A stretch of 43,345 nucleotides of DNA from Xenorhabdus yunnanensis (GCF_028598805.1 NZ_JAQRFI010000039.1:1-43345); one strand, 5' to 3'; positions 9,403 to 23,314 are shown, counted from the stretch's first letter. Numbers and translations are program-made. Notes: generated by a model from the sequence alone, not told the origin.

Positions 9403-9432
9403 TACCATTCCCCTTTGATAAAAGGGGGGTAT
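9403..9432. other. Hairpin behind the intergenic repeat
   Basis: CCCCTTT pairs with AAAGGGG around GATA, extended by TACC and GGTA across a small bulge. It has no good T run on either strand, so whether it ends dctA transcription is unclear. The following 480 bp to the next gene is AT-rich and shows nothing else clear. Confidence 0.4.
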
Positions 9433-9913
9433 ACGCTTCCTAAAAATGTGAAAATATCATTCAAAGTTTTATGATTACTTCAATTAATACAAAACAACCA
9501 AATAAACCATCTATTTATAAACACCTGAAAATATTTAATTAAAATGAAAACTTAACCTGATTTTTACCATCAAACAAATAATCAAAAACCCTTAAACCTG
9601 AGTCAATTAAATTAACCCATCCATTAACCCCACCTAAATACAATAATAAAAACATTTTGGCAAAAAATCATTAAGTAAACCAATAAAATTATAACATTAA
9701 GATATTACTTTTATAATAGGCATATTACTAGTAAAAAAATCACATACAACGAAAAAATTTTCATATTGTTAATTTATACAATTAAGGATTATATTTGTTG
9801 ATATAGACCTATTATATTTAATTTCAATTTCAGTAAAAATTAAGAATTAATCGGATAATCAGTTTGGAATATATGTCCTAGTATACTTAAAACCAAAGTA
9901 CCCGGAGAATATA

Positions 9914-11398
9914 ATGAAAAAGCTACATGATATTGAGAAAGAATTATTGCCTTGCAAATCTTATAAGATGTTAATTAACGGCGAATGGGTTGATAGTGTT
10001 TCAAAAAATACGCTGCAAAGCTACAACCCTGCAACAGGTGAATTACTGACAGAATATGCAGCAGGTAATGCCGAAGATGTTGAGCTTGCTGTCAAGGCTG
10101 CCCAAAAAGCCCTGCCAGCATGGGGTAAAACCTCTGCGGCTGAAAGACAATCTCTATTACTGAAAATTGCCGACTTGCTGGAGGCAGAAGCTGAGCGCTT
10201 TATCGTCCTTGAAACATTAGATGGTGGTAAGACTCAGGCCCTGTGTCGTAATTTTGATATTCCTTTCTCTGTTGATCATTTCCGCTATTTCGCCGGGGTT
10301 ATCCGTGCTCATTCTGATGCTAGTGATGTCATCGATAGCGACACACTGAGCTTAGTGATCAGAGAACCCATTGGTGTGGTAGGGCAGATCATTCCATGGA
10401 ATTTCCCGTTATTGATGGCAGCCTGGAAACTCGCACCTGCTCTTGCTGCCGGCAATACTATTGTTATCAATCCGGCAAGCCTGACCCCAATAACTCTACT
10501 TGAATTAGGGCGTATCATGAATCAAGTTCTGCCACCGGGCGTTGTCAATATTGTCACGGGGCGTGGCTCAGTTGTAGGTCAAGCGATCCTTGACCATGAC
10601 AGCATTGACAAGGTAGCTTTTACCGGTTCAACTGAAATCGGCTACAACGTTGCCGCAGCAGCCGCGAAAAGACTCATTCCTGCGACTCTGGAATTGGGCG
10701 GTAAATCTGCCAATATCGTCTTCCCCGATGCCAATATGAAAAAGGCAGTCAAATATGCTGCCAATGCTATTTTGCTGAATCAAGGGCAGGCCTGTGAATC
10801 CGGAGCCCGTCTGTTCCTGCATAAAGATATTCACGATGAATTCCTGAACTCACTGAAAACTGTGTTTGAATCAGTCAGGGTAGGAGACCCCATGCTGGCA
10901 GAAACAGAAATGGGCAGTCAGGTTAGTGAAGAGCAGATGAACACTATTTTGGGTTACATCGACCTCGCCAAACAAGAAGGTGCAACCATCCTGACAGGTG
11001 GAAAACGCATGACAGGAGCGGGATATGATAATGGTTTCTTTATCCAGCCGACAATTCTTACCCATGTGACCAATAATATGCGGGTTGCGCAGGAAGAAAT
11101 TTTCGGGCCTGTACTGTGTGTCATTCCATTCAGCAATGAAGAAGACGTTATCGAAATGGCCAATGATTCCGAATATGGTCTGGCAGGTGCAGTATGGACG
11201 CAAGATATTAACCGCGCCCTTCGTGTAGCGAAAGCAGTAAAAACGGGCCGTATGTGGATCAATACCTACCACGAACTATCCGCCCATGCTCCTTTCGGTG
11301 GCTACAAAAAATCAGGACTTGGGCGTGAAACCCATAAGATGATGTTGGATGCTTACACTGAAGTGAAAAACATCTATATCAGCACTAAAGAAGACTAA
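9914..11398 (+). CDS. NAD(P)+-dependent aldehyde dehydrogenase, AldB-like
   Basis: Oxidises an aldehyde to its acid. The 494 residues have the full ALDH fold with Rossmann motif FTGSTEIG (237-244), PWNFP with Asn163, the general base Glu260 in LELGGKSAN, nucleophile Cys294 in NQGQACES, and EEIFGPV. Segments such as DHFRYFAGVIRA, GVVGQIIPWNFPLLMA and GLGRETHKMMLDAYTEVKN are closest to E. coli AldB and acetaldehyde dehydrogenases. Oddity: the Lys that normally precedes Pro in the cofactor-binding KP motif is Asn186 (INPASLTP). GGAG precedes the ATG. It lies between two organic-anion transporter genes and may act in the same metabolism; the substrate is unknown. Confidence 0.85.
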   Translation: MKKLHDIEKELLPCKSYKMLINGEWVDSVSKNTLQSYNPATGELLTEYAAGNAEDVELAVKAAQKALPAWGKTSAAERQSLLLKIADLLEAEAERFIVLETLDGGKTQALCRNFDIPFSVDHFRYFAGVIRAHSDASDVIDSDTLSLVIREPIGVVGQIIPWNFPLLMAAWKLAPALAAGNTIVINPASLTPITLLELGRIMNQVLPPGVVNIVTGRGSVVGQAILDHDSIDKVAFTGSTEIGYNVAAAAAKRLIPATLELGGKSANIVFPDANMKKAVKYAANAILLNQGQACESGARLFLHKDIHDEFLNSLKTVFESVRVGDPMLAETEMGSQVSEEQMNTILGYIDLAKQEGATILTGGKRMTGAGYDNGFFIQPTILTHVTNNMRVAQEEIFGPVLCVIPFSNEEDVIEMANDSEYGLAGAVWTQDINRALRVAKAVKTGRMWINTYHELSAHAPFGGYKKSGLGRETHKMMLDAYTEVKNIYISTKED

Positions 11399-11401
11399 AA
11401 A

Positions 11402-11430
11402 ACAATCGCCACCCTTGTAGGTGGCGATTA
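11402..11430. terminator. Shared terminator of the convergent ALDH and DASS genes
   Basis: AATCGCCACC pairs perfectly with GGTGGCGATT around CTTGTA. On the minus strand the stem is followed by G and then six T residues, so it fits the DASS gene best, but it lies right after the ALDH stop and can serve both. Confidence 0.8.
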
Positions 11431-11452
11431 TCACATGATTTTATTCCAATTA

Positions 11453-12838
11453 TTACATCCAGAAGAACCAGGCAACCACAGAAATAATGGCAATACATGC
11501 CAAGTTCAGCACTATACCTACTTTGACCATTTCTATTTGTTTGATATAGCCGGAGCCATAGACAATCGCGTTAGGTGGGGTTGCTACAGGCAACATAAAT
11601 GCACAGGATGCACCAATACCAATTATCATGGTTAAAGCCATGACTGGCATACCCAGAGCTTCTGCAACCGTGGCAAAAATAGGCACCAGTAACGCAGCAC
11701 TCGCGGTGTTACTGGTGAATTCTGTCAGGAAGATAATAAACGTAGCAATCGCGACGATGATCACAAACCAAGGGCTTGCACCAAAAGTCTCTGCCATGCC
11801 ATTCGCCATAACTTCACTGGCACCAGAATTTTTCAAGACAGCACTCAGCGTCAGGCCACCACCGAATAGCATCAACACACCCCATTCAGTGTTATTTTGA
11901 ATCTGTGACCATGTAGATACGCCTGTGATACCAATCAGAATCGCTGCGCTCACCGCAATAATCGTATCCAGGTCTTTGACACCGCCCAATGCATCACTGA
12001 TAAATGAGCTGGAAATCCAGCATACTACGGTTAACAAGAAGATAGTCATGGCAATAACACGCTTACCATTCCATTCCAAATGTTCCAATTCCAGATTAAA
12101 TTTGTGATTCAGATTTGGACGCAGCATGATGTACATTATCCCAACCATAACAGGCAACAGAATAATCACCATTGGCACGCCGTACTTCATCCATGTAAAG
12201 AAATCCATGCCCAATTGTGCCGCTGCGATGGCATTTGGCGGACTTCCTACCAACGTTCCCAAACCACCAATACTGGCGCTGTATGCGACTCCTAACAGCA
12301 CAAATACAAAGGTATTGCGTTCAGTACGAACATCCAGATTTGCCAGAATACCGAGGATGAGTGGCAACATCATTGCAGCAGTTGCAGTATTGCTGATCCA
12401 CATGGAAAGTACTGCGGTAATACCAAATATCAGCAATACCGCCACAGACAAGCGCCCACGGGCAATCATCAGCAAACGGTTAGCTATCAACCTGTCCAGA
12501 CCTTGGATATGCAGCGCCGTTGCCAGTGCAAAGCCACCGAAGAATAAAAAGATTATCGGGTTTGCAAAAGATTTCAACGCATCACCGGTATTCATCAATC
12601 CCATACCAACAGCCAGAATAGGAACACACAGCGCAGTAATGGTGACGTGAATAGCTTCCGTTAGCCATAACACACCAACAAATGCCATTAATGCCAAACC
12701 TGCATTGGCTTTTTCCCCATAAGGCAAAAATTTAAGCAATGCTACAAGCAAGATGATATCCAGCGCGAGAATAATTAAGCCTCTTTTATTTGAGGAAATA
12801 GGCCCAACCGCTGGAGTTAAAGATTCAGAAGCGTCCAT
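11453..12838 (-). CDS. DASS/SLC13-family sodium:anion symporter
   Basis: A 461-residue inner-membrane protein with 11-12 hydrophobic segments. The two SNT signatures of the divalent-anion:Na+ symporters are present (SNTATAAMMLP near 151 and SNTASAALLVP near 375), each paired with a PPNAI loop (GSPPNAIAAAQ and ATPPNAIVYGSG). Vibrio cholerae INDY is a well-known relative; such proteins import succinate, malate or citrate. A GGAG five bases before the ATG at 12838 decides the start over the codon at 12856. It faces the ALDH gene and lies near dctA, giving a local dicarboxylate theme. The exact substrate cannot be read from sequence. Confidence 0.88.
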   Translation of the reverse strand: MDASESLTPAVGPISSNKRGLIILALDIILLVALLKFLPYGEKANAGLALMAFVGVLWLTEAIHVTITALCVPILAVGMGLMNTGDALKSFANPIIFLFFGGFALATALHIQGLDRLIANRLLMIARGRLSVAVLLIFGITAVLSMWISNTATAAMMLPLILGILANLDVRTERNTFVFVLLGVAYSASIGGLGTLVGSPPNAIAAAQLGMDFFTWMKYGVPMVIILLPVMVGIMYIMLRPNLNHKFNLELEHLEWNGKRVIAMTIFLLTVVCWISSSFISDALGGVKDLDTIIAVSAAILIGITGVSTWSQIQNNTEWGVLMLFGGGLTLSAVLKNSGASEVMANGMAETFGASPWFVIIVAIATFIIFLTEFTSNTASAALLVPIFATVAEALGMPVMALTMIIGIGASCAFMLPVATPPNAIVYGSGYIKQIEMVKVGIVLNLACIAIISVVAWFFWM

Positions 12839-13111
12839 GAAGACTCCGTAAGACAATGAAACATAACTCTGTAATGTAAAAAGAATAATTAATGAATCAT
12901 TGCTATAAATGTTAAAGAATTACATTACATGTGAAATAATAAGGAGTATTAACAAGGAAGAAAATATGAGTTACATCATTTTGGGATCTAATCCGCGGGA
13001 TTTGTTAATTTATTAAAAAATAGTTCAGAAAAGGAACAAGACTTTTGTTGTCATATCACATTTTTGCACTGTAACGGTGTAAATAATCACCATGATAAAT
13101 AAAATTTTCTT

Positions 13112-13148
13112 TTATTAAAAAGGTGAAAGAGAGTACTCTCTTTCACCT
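13112..13148 (-). terminator. eno terminator
   Basis: A 28-bp perfect palindrome (AGGTGAAAGAGAG, TA, CTCTCTTTCACCT) is followed on the minus strand by TTTTTAATAAAA. It closes the pyrG-eno transcript. The 280 bp from here to the DASS gene start hold no visible gene. Confidence 0.9.
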
Positions 13149-13190
13149 AAACATAAAGAATATTTATTTTTCAGAGGAAACAGCCGACAA

Positions 13191-14537
<1,347 letters not shown>

Positions 14538-14593
14538 CTAAAAGCGATTATCTTAAAAGCGATTAGCTTAACTCCAATCCATTGCCCCATATC

Positions 14594-16294
<1,701 letters not shown>

Positions 16295-16491
16295 CTAACC
16301 TTAATTTCGCTACAAACCATCTAAACAGGGTAAAGTGCCACATAATCAGTAACACCCAGAAAAAAACATACTTCTTTCTCTTTAAATTCATTGAGTTATT
16401 AGTGTGAAATTTTTTCACACAACTCAGGTTATTCAGCCATTTAAGTGACATCCTTTTCACTATTTCCGTATATTTTTGTGTGATTGCAGCG

Positions 16492-17292
16492 CTATACCTC
16501 CTGATTTTTCACCTTCTGCCACATTTTTTCCATCTCATCCAGTGTAGCCGTTTCCAATGACAAGCCTTTGGCAAGGATCCCTTTTTCGACATTGCGGAAA
16601 CGGTTTTCAAATTTTTGACAGGCTTTTTGTAATGCCATCTCCGGTTTATGCCCCAAATGACGGGATAAATTGACCACCGAAAACAGCAAATCGCCCACTT
16701 CTTCTTCCAGTCGGTCTTTATCAACCACCGCCTGCTTCGCTTCGTCCATTACTTCATCAATTTCTTCGTAGACTTTGTCCAGCACTGGCCCAAGTGTATC
16801 CCAATCGAAACCCACCGAAGCGCAGCGCTTCTGGATCTTATAGGCTTTCATCAGAGCCGGCAGGCTGGCAGGAATATCGTCCAGCACTGAATGCTGATCT
16901 TTCTCTGCCCTTTCTGCGGTTTTGCGCTGCTCCCAACTTCCTATCGCCTCTTCGCTGCTGACACCCGCTTGCTGATTGAAGATATGGGGATGGCGGCGCT
17001 CTAGTTTGTCACACACCGCCTCACAGATATCATCAAAATCGAATTGTTGCTGCTCTTGAGCCATTTGGGCGTAAAACACGATATGAAACAGCAAATCCCC
17101 CAATTCTTCTTTCAGGGCATTAACATCATTGCGTTCAATCGCATCCAGCACTTCATAAGTTTCTTCCAGCGTATAAGGGGCAATCGTCGCGGAGGTTTGT
17201 ACTTTGTCCCAAGGGCAGCCGTTCTGGGGATGGCGCAACTGCGCCATAATCCCCTTCAGTCGTTCAATAGAGATAGGTTTCATCTTATCCAT
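16492..17292 (-). CDS. mazG: Nucleoside triphosphate pyrophosphohydrolase MazG
   Basis: Hydrolyses NTPs and dNTPs to monophosphates and pyrophosphate; in E. coli it limits (p)ppGpp-driven toxicity under starvation. The 266-residue protein has two tandem all-alpha MazG domains, each with the metal-binding EExxE pattern (LEETYEVLDA near 50 and YEEIDEVMDE near 175) plus ELGDLLFH and EVGDLLFS. It starts 23 bp after relA and is probably cotranscribed. The mazEF toxin pair, which E. coli carries between these genes, is absent. An alternative ATG lies three codons in. Confidence 0.95.
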   Translation of the reverse strand: MDKMKPISIERLKGIMAQLRHPQNGCPWDKVQTSATIAPYTLEETYEVLDAIERNDVNALKEELGDLLFHIVFYAQMAQEQQQFDFDDICEAVCDKLERRHPHIFNQQAGVSSEEAIGSWEQRKTAERAEKDQHSVLDDIPASLPALMKAYKIQKRCASVGFDWDTLGPVLDKVYEEIDEVMDEAKQAVVDKDRLEEEVGDLLFSVVNLSRHLGHKPEMALQKACQKFENRFRNVEKGILAKGLSLETATLDEMEKMWQKVKNQEV

Positions 17293-17315
17293 GCTTTAAT
17301 CAATTACTGCTTTAA

Positions 17316-19553
17316 TCAGTTACCGTGCAAACGTCTGGCTTCAATCACATCAGGTAACTGATTGAGCTTAGCCAATACCCGCCCGAGCACTTGCAAGTTA
17401 TAAATCTCAATGTTCATATCAATGGTCGCAAGCTGTTGCTTAACATCACTGCGGCTGCTGACACCCAATACATTGACTTTTTCATTGGCGAGGATGGTCG
17501 TGATATCACGCAACAATCCACTGCGATCATTGGCAAGGACTCGTACCACAAGTGAATAGCCAGTGGAATAACTCTCGCCCCATACTGCCTCGACTATCCG
17601 TTCCGGTGAACTGGCCTCAAGCTCCGCCAATTGATCACAATCAGCACGGTGGATGGAGATCCCCCGTCCACGAGTAATGAATCCAATGATCTCATCACCA
17701 GGGATAGGCTGACAGCAACGGGCAATGTGGTGCATTAAGTTGCCAACCCCTTCTACGACAATACGGCCATTATCTTTATTTGCATTATGTGGTGTATAGG
17801 TTTTGTTCTCCAGATTGCGAAGCGCTTCGCGATCCTCTTCTTCTGCGGTGGTTTTGTTGAATTTACTTTGCAGGAAGTTTGTTAACTGATGGATGCGAAT
17901 ATCACCGACACCAATGCCTGCCAGCACTTCTTCCAATGAATGGACGTTATAACGGGCAATCAGTTCTTTTTCCGCTTCTTTGACCGTGATACCTAAGTGT
18001 GCCAATTCATTGTCCAGCATTTGGCGGCCCGCAATAATGTTCTTGTCACGATCTTGCTTGCGGAACCAGTTGTGGATTTTCGCACGTCCACGGCTGGTTG
18101 TTACATAACCGAGGTTAGGATTCAACCAGTCACGGCTTGGGTTGGGTTGCTTTTGAGTGATGATTTCAATCTGATCGCCCATCTTAAGCTGATAGCTGAA
18201 CGGCACAATACGTCCGCCAATTTTTGCCCCAATACAGCGATGACCGACATCACTGTGAATGTGATAAGCAAAATCCAACGGCGTAGAGCCAATTGGCAAA
18301 TCAATGACATCCCCTTTTGGCGTAAAGACATAAACGCGATCATCAAACACCTGACTGCGCACTTCATCCAGCATCTCGCCGGTATCCGCCATTTCCTCCT
18401 GCCATGCGATCAATTTCCGCAGCCATGCAATACGGCTTTCATAACTGCCGGATTTACCACCACCAGCCGCAGAGCCTTCTTTGTATTTCCAATGCGCCGC
18501 AACCCCGAGTTCCGCATCATCATGCATCTGACGAGTACGGATTTGGATTTCAAGAGTTTTGCCACTTGGTCCCAAGACAACAGTATGAATGGATTGATAA
18601 CCATTCGGTTTCGGGTTGGCAACGTAATCGTCGAATTCATCCGGCAAATGACGATAGTGAGTATGTACTATCCCCAATGCTGCGTAGCAATCCTGCAAGC
18701 GATCAACAACAATCCGCACAGCGCGCACGTCAAATAATTCATCAAAGGCCAGAGATTTCTTCTGCATTTTGCGCCAAATGCTGTAAATGTGCTTCGGACG
18801 CCCATATATTTCAACGCTGATCCCTTCTTTCAGCATGTAATTACGCATTTTTGTCACAAATTTTTCGATATATTGTTCACGATCAATTCGGCGCTCATGC
18901 AGCAATTTGGCAATTTTCTTATACTCATCGGGATGCAGGTAACGGAAACAAAAATCCTCCAGTTCCCATTTTAGCTGCCCAATTCCCAGCCGATTGGCAA
19001 GGGGAGCATAGATATTGGAACACTCTTTGGCTGCCAGCACCCGCTCATCTTCACTGGCATCTTTCACTTCCCTCAAGTGGGCAATGCGTTCTGCCAGCTT
19101 GATAATCACACAACGAAAATCTTCCACCATTGCCAGCAACATCCGGCGAACATTATCAACCTGCGCCGAACAAGTAGAGTCAGTATGAGTGGCTTTCAGT
19201 TGGCGAATGGCGTCCATTTCCAATACACCATTCACCAAGTTCGTGATGGTCTTACCAAATGTTTCTGTCACTGTTTCGCTATCGAGTAGCTTGGCATCAA
19301 GGATGGGAAAGAGCAGCGCAGCGCGCATACTGTCATTATCCATGCTCAATGTGGACAGGATCTCCACCATTTCCACACCGCGCCATAGCAACAGTTCCGC
19401 ATCGGGGTGATTTTGGACTTTTTCGTGACAGTATTGCCAGGTTTTGACCAATTTTTCACTGGATTGTGGGTTAGTGATGTTTAAACTTGCGATCCACTTA
19501 TCAACAGCAAATTCACCTGCCGGTGTGAGATGCGCACTTCTTACCGCAACCAT
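17316..19553 (-). CDS. relA: GTP pyrophosphokinase RelA
   Basis: Ribosome-associated (p)ppGpp synthetase of the stringent response. The 745 residues (E. coli 744) comprise the inactive HD-like domain, the synthetase domain with RPKHIYSIWRKMQKK and AFDELFDVRAVRI, the TGS domain (YVFTPKGDVIDLP), the zinc-finger region with HHIARCCQPIPGD and HRADCDQL, and a C-terminal ACT domain (VVRVLANDRSGLLRDI). The HD motif of the hydrolase is lost, as expected for RelA rather than SpoT. It follows rlmD by nine bases. Confidence 0.97.
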   Translation of the reverse strand: MVAVRSAHLTPAGEFAVDKWIASLNITNPQSSEKLVKTWQYCHEKVQNHPDAELLLWRGVEMVEILSTLSMDNDSMRAALLFPILDAKLLDSETVTETFGKTITNLVNGVLEMDAIRQLKATHTDSTCSAQVDNVRRMLLAMVEDFRCVIIKLAERIAHLREVKDASEDERVLAAKECSNIYAPLANRLGIGQLKWELEDFCFRYLHPDEYKKIAKLLHERRIDREQYIEKFVTKMRNYMLKEGISVEIYGRPKHIYSIWRKMQKKSLAFDELFDVRAVRIVVDRLQDCYAALGIVHTHYRHLPDEFDDYVANPKPNGYQSIHTVVLGPSGKTLEIQIRTRQMHDDAELGVAAHWKYKEGSAAGGGKSGSYESRIAWLRKLIAWQEEMADTGEMLDEVRSQVFDDRVYVFTPKGDVIDLPIGSTPLDFAYHIHSDVGHRCIGAKIGGRIVPFSYQLKMGDQIEIITQKQPNPSRDWLNPNLGYVTTSRGRAKIHNWFRKQDRDKNIIAGRQMLDNELAHLGITVKEAEKELIARYNVHSLEEVLAGIGVGDIRIHQLTNFLQSKFNKTTAEEEDREALRNLENKTYTPHNANKDNGRIVVEGVGNLMHHIARCCQPIPGDEIIGFITRGRGISIHRADCDQLAELEASSPERIVEAVWGESYSTGYSLVVRVLANDRSGLLRDITTILANEKVNVLGVSSRSDVKQQLATIDMNIEIYNLQVLGRVLAKLNQLPDVIEARRLHGN

Positions 19554-19562
19554 AATTTCTCC

Positions 19563-20900
19563 CTACTCGATATCCATTGGCCCACTGCTGAACAGAGCCA
19601 TGGATTCCAGATGGCCTGTGTGCGGAAACATATCCAACATCCGCACACTGGCTAGATGATAACCAGCCTCCAGCAAGACTTTGCTGTCCCGTGCCAGTGT
19701 CGTGGGGTTACAGGAAACGTAAACCACTTTTTCGGGGGCCAGTTTTACAATATGTGCCATAACACCCGCCGCGCCAGCGCGAGCGGGGTCCAGCAGCACT
19801 TTATTGAACCCTTGTGCGGCCCAAGGCTGCTGGTGAATATCTGATTCCAGATTTTCATGAAAAAAATTGACGTTATTAAGCTCGTTGAGCCGGGCGTTAT
19901 ATTGCCCACTCGCCACCAGCGCAGCAACCCCTTCCACTCCAACTACTGTCTGTACTTTAGTGGCAATCGGCAAGGTAAAATTCCCCATGCCACAAAACAG
20001 ATCCAATACCCTGTCTGTAGGTTGTAAATCCAGCCACGCCAACGCCTGTGCCACCATTTGTTGGTTAACTTCATCATTAACCTGAATAAAATCTTGTGGG
20101 CTGAATACCAGTTTCAACCCATCCACCTGATACCACGGTGCGGGTTGCCCCGCCATTAATGGATCAAGGGATTTCTCATCACCAAGCAGATAAATCGCAA
20201 CATTGTACTGCACCGAAAAAGTGCACAATATTTCCTTATCTTCATGCTTAAGTGAGTCAAGATAGCGCAGCACAATTAATGGGCCATTGTCAGCCAATAC
20301 CAACTCCACATGCCCCAAGCGTTTTACTGCATTCAGGCTATTCAGGCACTGATGTAACGGTCGCAATAATTGTTCCAATTCAGGGCGCATAACAGGGCAG
20401 TGTTTAATATTGACCAAATCGTTGGTCTGGCTCTGGCGGAATCCCATCAATAATGTGCGTTGTTTGGCGTGATATTGCAGACCGAGTCTGGCCCTGCGCC
20501 GATAACCATATTCCGGACTGTGAATGATGGGATGTGCGCTGATACTGACACCCGTTTCCCGCTGGATCAAGTGTTCCAGTACACTGGCCTTAGTGTTAAC
20601 TTGTAGCTCAGTGGCAACGTGCTGCTGTTGGCATCCACCACATACTTTAAAATGTGGGCAGTGGGGGTCTACGCGATGCGGGCTATCTGAGAGCCTCTTC
20701 ACCACTTTAGCCTTGGCAAATTGACGTTTTTCCTCTGTCAGTTGGATCTGTGCCTGCTCATCCGGCAATAATCCTGGAATAAAGATAGTTTTTCCCTGAT
20801 GACGAGCAATGCCTTGCCCTTGCGCATCAAGATTATCTGCGGTAACGGAAATAATGCCTCGGTTTACGGAGCGGCGATTTGGGGAGTAAAATTGCACCAT
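19563..20900 (-). CDS. rlmD: 23S rRNA (uracil-1939-C5)-methyltransferase RlmD
   Basis: SAM-dependent methyltransferase for m5U1939 of 23S rRNA (formerly RumA). The 445-residue product has an N-terminal TRAM domain, the four-cysteine Fe-S motif [13 protein letters not shown] with a fourth Cys further on (CPVMRP), the SAM-site [21 protein letters not shown], and the nucleophile Cys in [13 protein letters not shown] chose the ATG at 20900 ([11 protein letters not shown]) over an upstream codon because it matches the family start. It is divergent from barA with 53 bp between them, as in E. coli. Confidence 0.95.
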   Translation of the reverse strand: MVQFYSPNRRSVNRGIISVTADNLDAQGQGIARHQGKTIFIPGLLPDEQAQIQLTEEKRQFAKAKVVKRLSDSPHRVDPHCPHFKVCGGCQQQHVATELQVNTKASVLEHLIQRETGVSISAHPIIHSPEYGYRRRARLGLQYHAKQRTLLMGFRQSQTNDLVNIKHCPVMRPELEQLLRPLHQCLNSLNAVKRLGHVELVLADNGPLIVLRYLDSLKHEDKEILCTFSVQYNVAIYLLGDEKSLDPLMAGQPAPWYQVDGLKLVFSPQDFIQVNDEVNQQMVAQALAWLDLQPTDRVLDLFCGMGNFTLPIATKVQTVVGVEGVAALVASGQYNARLNELNNVNFFHENLESDIHQQPWAAQGFNKVLLDPARAGAAGVMAHIVKLAPEKVVYVSCNPTTLARDSKVLLEAGYHLASVRMLDMFPHTGHLESMALFSSGPMDIE

Positions 20901-20953
20901 GATTCTGACTGACTTTGAAAAATTGAGTTTTGATTTTCCCACAATGGACGCCT

Positions 20954-23314
20954 ATGACCAAATATAGCCTACGCACCCGTATGATGAGCCTGATATTGGT
21001 TCCTGTTTTACTGGTCGGAACGCTTGTAAGTATATCATTTATCTCATACCGCTATTACGAGTTGAAGAAGCTGATAGTCCTCAGCGGGATCAGTATTATT
21101 GAACCGTTGTCCATTGCCAGCGAAATTGGCATTAATCTGGACAATCGCAAGCGAGTCAACTCACTGATAAATAACCTGCATCGCCATAATTCTGAAATTG
21201 TAAAGGTCATTGCCATTTTTGATGAGCAGCATAAATTGTTTGAAATTTCTAATGACAAATATGATGTGAATCAGCTACGGCTCAGTCCAAATGACCCTAT
21301 TCCGACAAAACTGACTAAGGAAGAGGATAGTAACAGCATCATCCTGAAAATGCCGATTATCTCGGAAACCACTTCTTCCCATAAATGGTTCAATACGACC
21401 AACAATAGTGAACCTATCGGATATATTGCCATTGATTTGGATCTACAGGCTGCACAACTTCAGCAATACAAAACCATTACCACTTCTATCATGCTGTTAA
21501 TCCTTTGTCTCGGGGGAACAGCTCTGTTTGCCCACATTCTGGTATGTAAAGTCACAGAGCCTCTGGAATGCATGGTAAAAGCCGTTAACCGCATCCGGCA
21601 AGGGCAATTGAACAGTCGAATAACCGGCGCTATGCCCGGGGAGTTGACTGCCCTGCAGAATGGTATCAATACCATGGCGGAATCGTTGTCTAAATATAAA
21701 AACGAGATGCAATTGCATATTGATCAAGCGACTTCCGATCTGCAAATTACGATGGAACAGTTAGAGATCCAAAATGTTGAGCTGACTATTGCCAAAAAAC
21801 GCGCACAAGAGGCGGTCAGAATCAAAACGGAATTTCTGGCTAATATGTCCCATGAATTACGCACACCACTTAATGGAGTCATTGGTTTCACCCGCCAGAT
21901 GTTAAAAACCTCCATTACGCCACAACAGATGGAGTACCTATATGTCATTGATCGTTCAGCCAATAATCTACTAAAAATCATCAATGACATTCTGGATTTC
22001 TCACGGCTGGAATCCAATAAACTGGTATTGGATCAAGTACCTTTTCTACTGCGGGATACCGTCAATGAAGTTATTGAACTACTGACTCCTGCGGCCAATG
22101 TGAAAAACCTTCCTCTGCATCACTATATTGATGAGAAGTTACCCAATCTGATGATTGGCGATCCCATCCGCTTGCAGCAAATACTGACTAATCTCATTGG
22201 CAATGCCATTAAATTTACTGACAAAGGCAGCGTGACGCTGGATATCACATTACGCCAGCAGCAACACCATCTTGTACAGATTAATTTTACCGTGACCGAT
22301 ACAGGTATCGGTATCAAGCCAGAATATCGTCCGATTCTGTTTCAAGCCTTCAATCAAGCAGATGCGAGCATTACCCGTCATTACGGGGGAACCGGGTTAG
22401 GATTGAGCATCACTAAGCGGCTGGTCAATGAAATGAAGGGAGAAATTGACTTTACCAGTGAAGTCGCTAAAGGCACGGTGTTTTATTTTGATATCTGGCT
22501 GGAAAAAGAAGAATATTTATTCGGCTCATTTCCAGTGGATCTGCCAATTTCTTCGGCATCACCGCGTTTACCTATGACCGTAATGGCTGTAGACGATAAC
22601 CCCGCTAACCTGAAATTGATCGGCACATTGCTGAATGAATTAGTTGAAAATACCTTGCTGTGCGACAGCGGCATCGAAGCGCTGAAAATGGCGCGAAAAC
22701 ATTCGCTGGATCTCATTTTGATGGATATCCAGATGGCAAATATGGATGGTATCCAAACATCTGAGCAGATCCATCACTTACCCCAACATAGAGAGACTCC
22801 CATTGTTGCTGTTACAGCTTTTCCCTGCCATGAGGCAAAAAATACACCGTTTATCGACTGTCTTGCCAAACCTTTGGATGAAAACCGTTTAAAAATATTG
22901 CTGAACCAATATTGCCAGCAGAAAAAACCACAAGCCATTGACTGGGATATGGCTTTGGAACAAACCGCCGGAAAAGAGTCATTGGCACGGGAAATGCTGG
23001 GAATGCTGGTGCAATCGTTGCCCGACATGAAGAGCATGATTGAACAAGCCTTAACCATTGACGGAGAGGCAACCCGCAAACACTTTCAGCTTCATGTCCA
23101 TCAATTGCACGGTAGTTGCTGCTATAACGGTGTTCCTAAACTGAAAGCAATTTGCGAATTTGTCGAAAAACAACTTCAACAAGACATTGCTCTGACCGAT
23201 CTGGAGCCAGAATTGCTTGAATTCATAGACGAGATCAATCATGTAATGGCAGCGGCTCCTGACGTACTCAGTGTCACCAGACTACCCAGAACAACCAAAC
23301 CCGTTACTTTGTGA
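20954..23314 (+). CDS. barA: Hybrid sensor kinase BarA, short form
   Basis: Membrane sensor of the BarA-UvrY (GacS-GacA) pathway that activates CsrB-type small RNAs and, in insect pathogens, secondary metabolism. The 786 residues show a membrane segment near 12-32, a periplasmic domain, a second membrane segment near 177-197, HAMP, the phosphorylated His300 ([11 protein letters not shown]), the ATPase domain (GTGLGLSI), a receiver with Asp547/548 and Asp591, and an HPt domain with His719 (QLHGSCC). E. coli BarA has 918 residues; the degenerate receiver-like domain between the ATPase and true receiver is missing (about 25 residues of linker instead of about 160). The receiver is also slightly shortened before its LAKP motif. 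The start at 20954 matches MTxYSLRxRMM. Confidence 0.93.
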   Translation: MTKYSLRTRMMSLILVPVLLVGTLVSISFISYRYYELKKLIVLSGISIIEPLSIASEIGINLDNRKRVNSLINNLHRHNSEIVKVIAIFDEQHKLFEISNDKYDVNQLRLSPNDPIPTKLTKEEDSNSIILKMPIISETTSSHKWFNTTNNSEPIGYIAIDLDLQAAQLQQYKTITTSIMLLILCLGGTALFAHILVCKVTEPLECMVKAVNRIRQGQLNSRITGAMPGELTALQNGINTMAESLSKYKNEMQLHIDQATSDLQITMEQLEIQNVELTIAKKRAQEAVRIKTEFLANMSHELRTPLNGVIGFTRQMLKTSITPQQMEYLYVIDRSANNLLKIINDILDFSRLESNKLVLDQVPFLLRDTVNEVIELLTPAANVKNLPLHHYIDEKLPNLMIGDPIRLQQILTNLIGNAIKFTDKGSVTLDITLRQQQHHLVQINFTVTDTGIGIKPEYRPILFQAFNQADASITRHYGGTGLGLSITKRLVNEMKGEIDFTSEVAKGTVFYFDIWLEKEEYLFGSFPVDLPISSASPRLPMTVMAVDDNPANLKLIGTLLNELVENTLLCDSGIEALKMARKHSLDLILMDIQMANMDGIQTSEQIHHLPQHRETPIVAVTAFPCHEAKNTPFIDCLAKPLDENRLKILLNQYCQQKKPQAIDWDMALEQTAGKESLAREMLGMLVQSLPDMKSMIEQALTIDGEATRKHFQLHVHQLHGSCCYNGVPKLKAICEFVEKQLQQDIALTDLEPELLEFIDEINHVMAAAPDVLSVTRLPRTTKPVTL

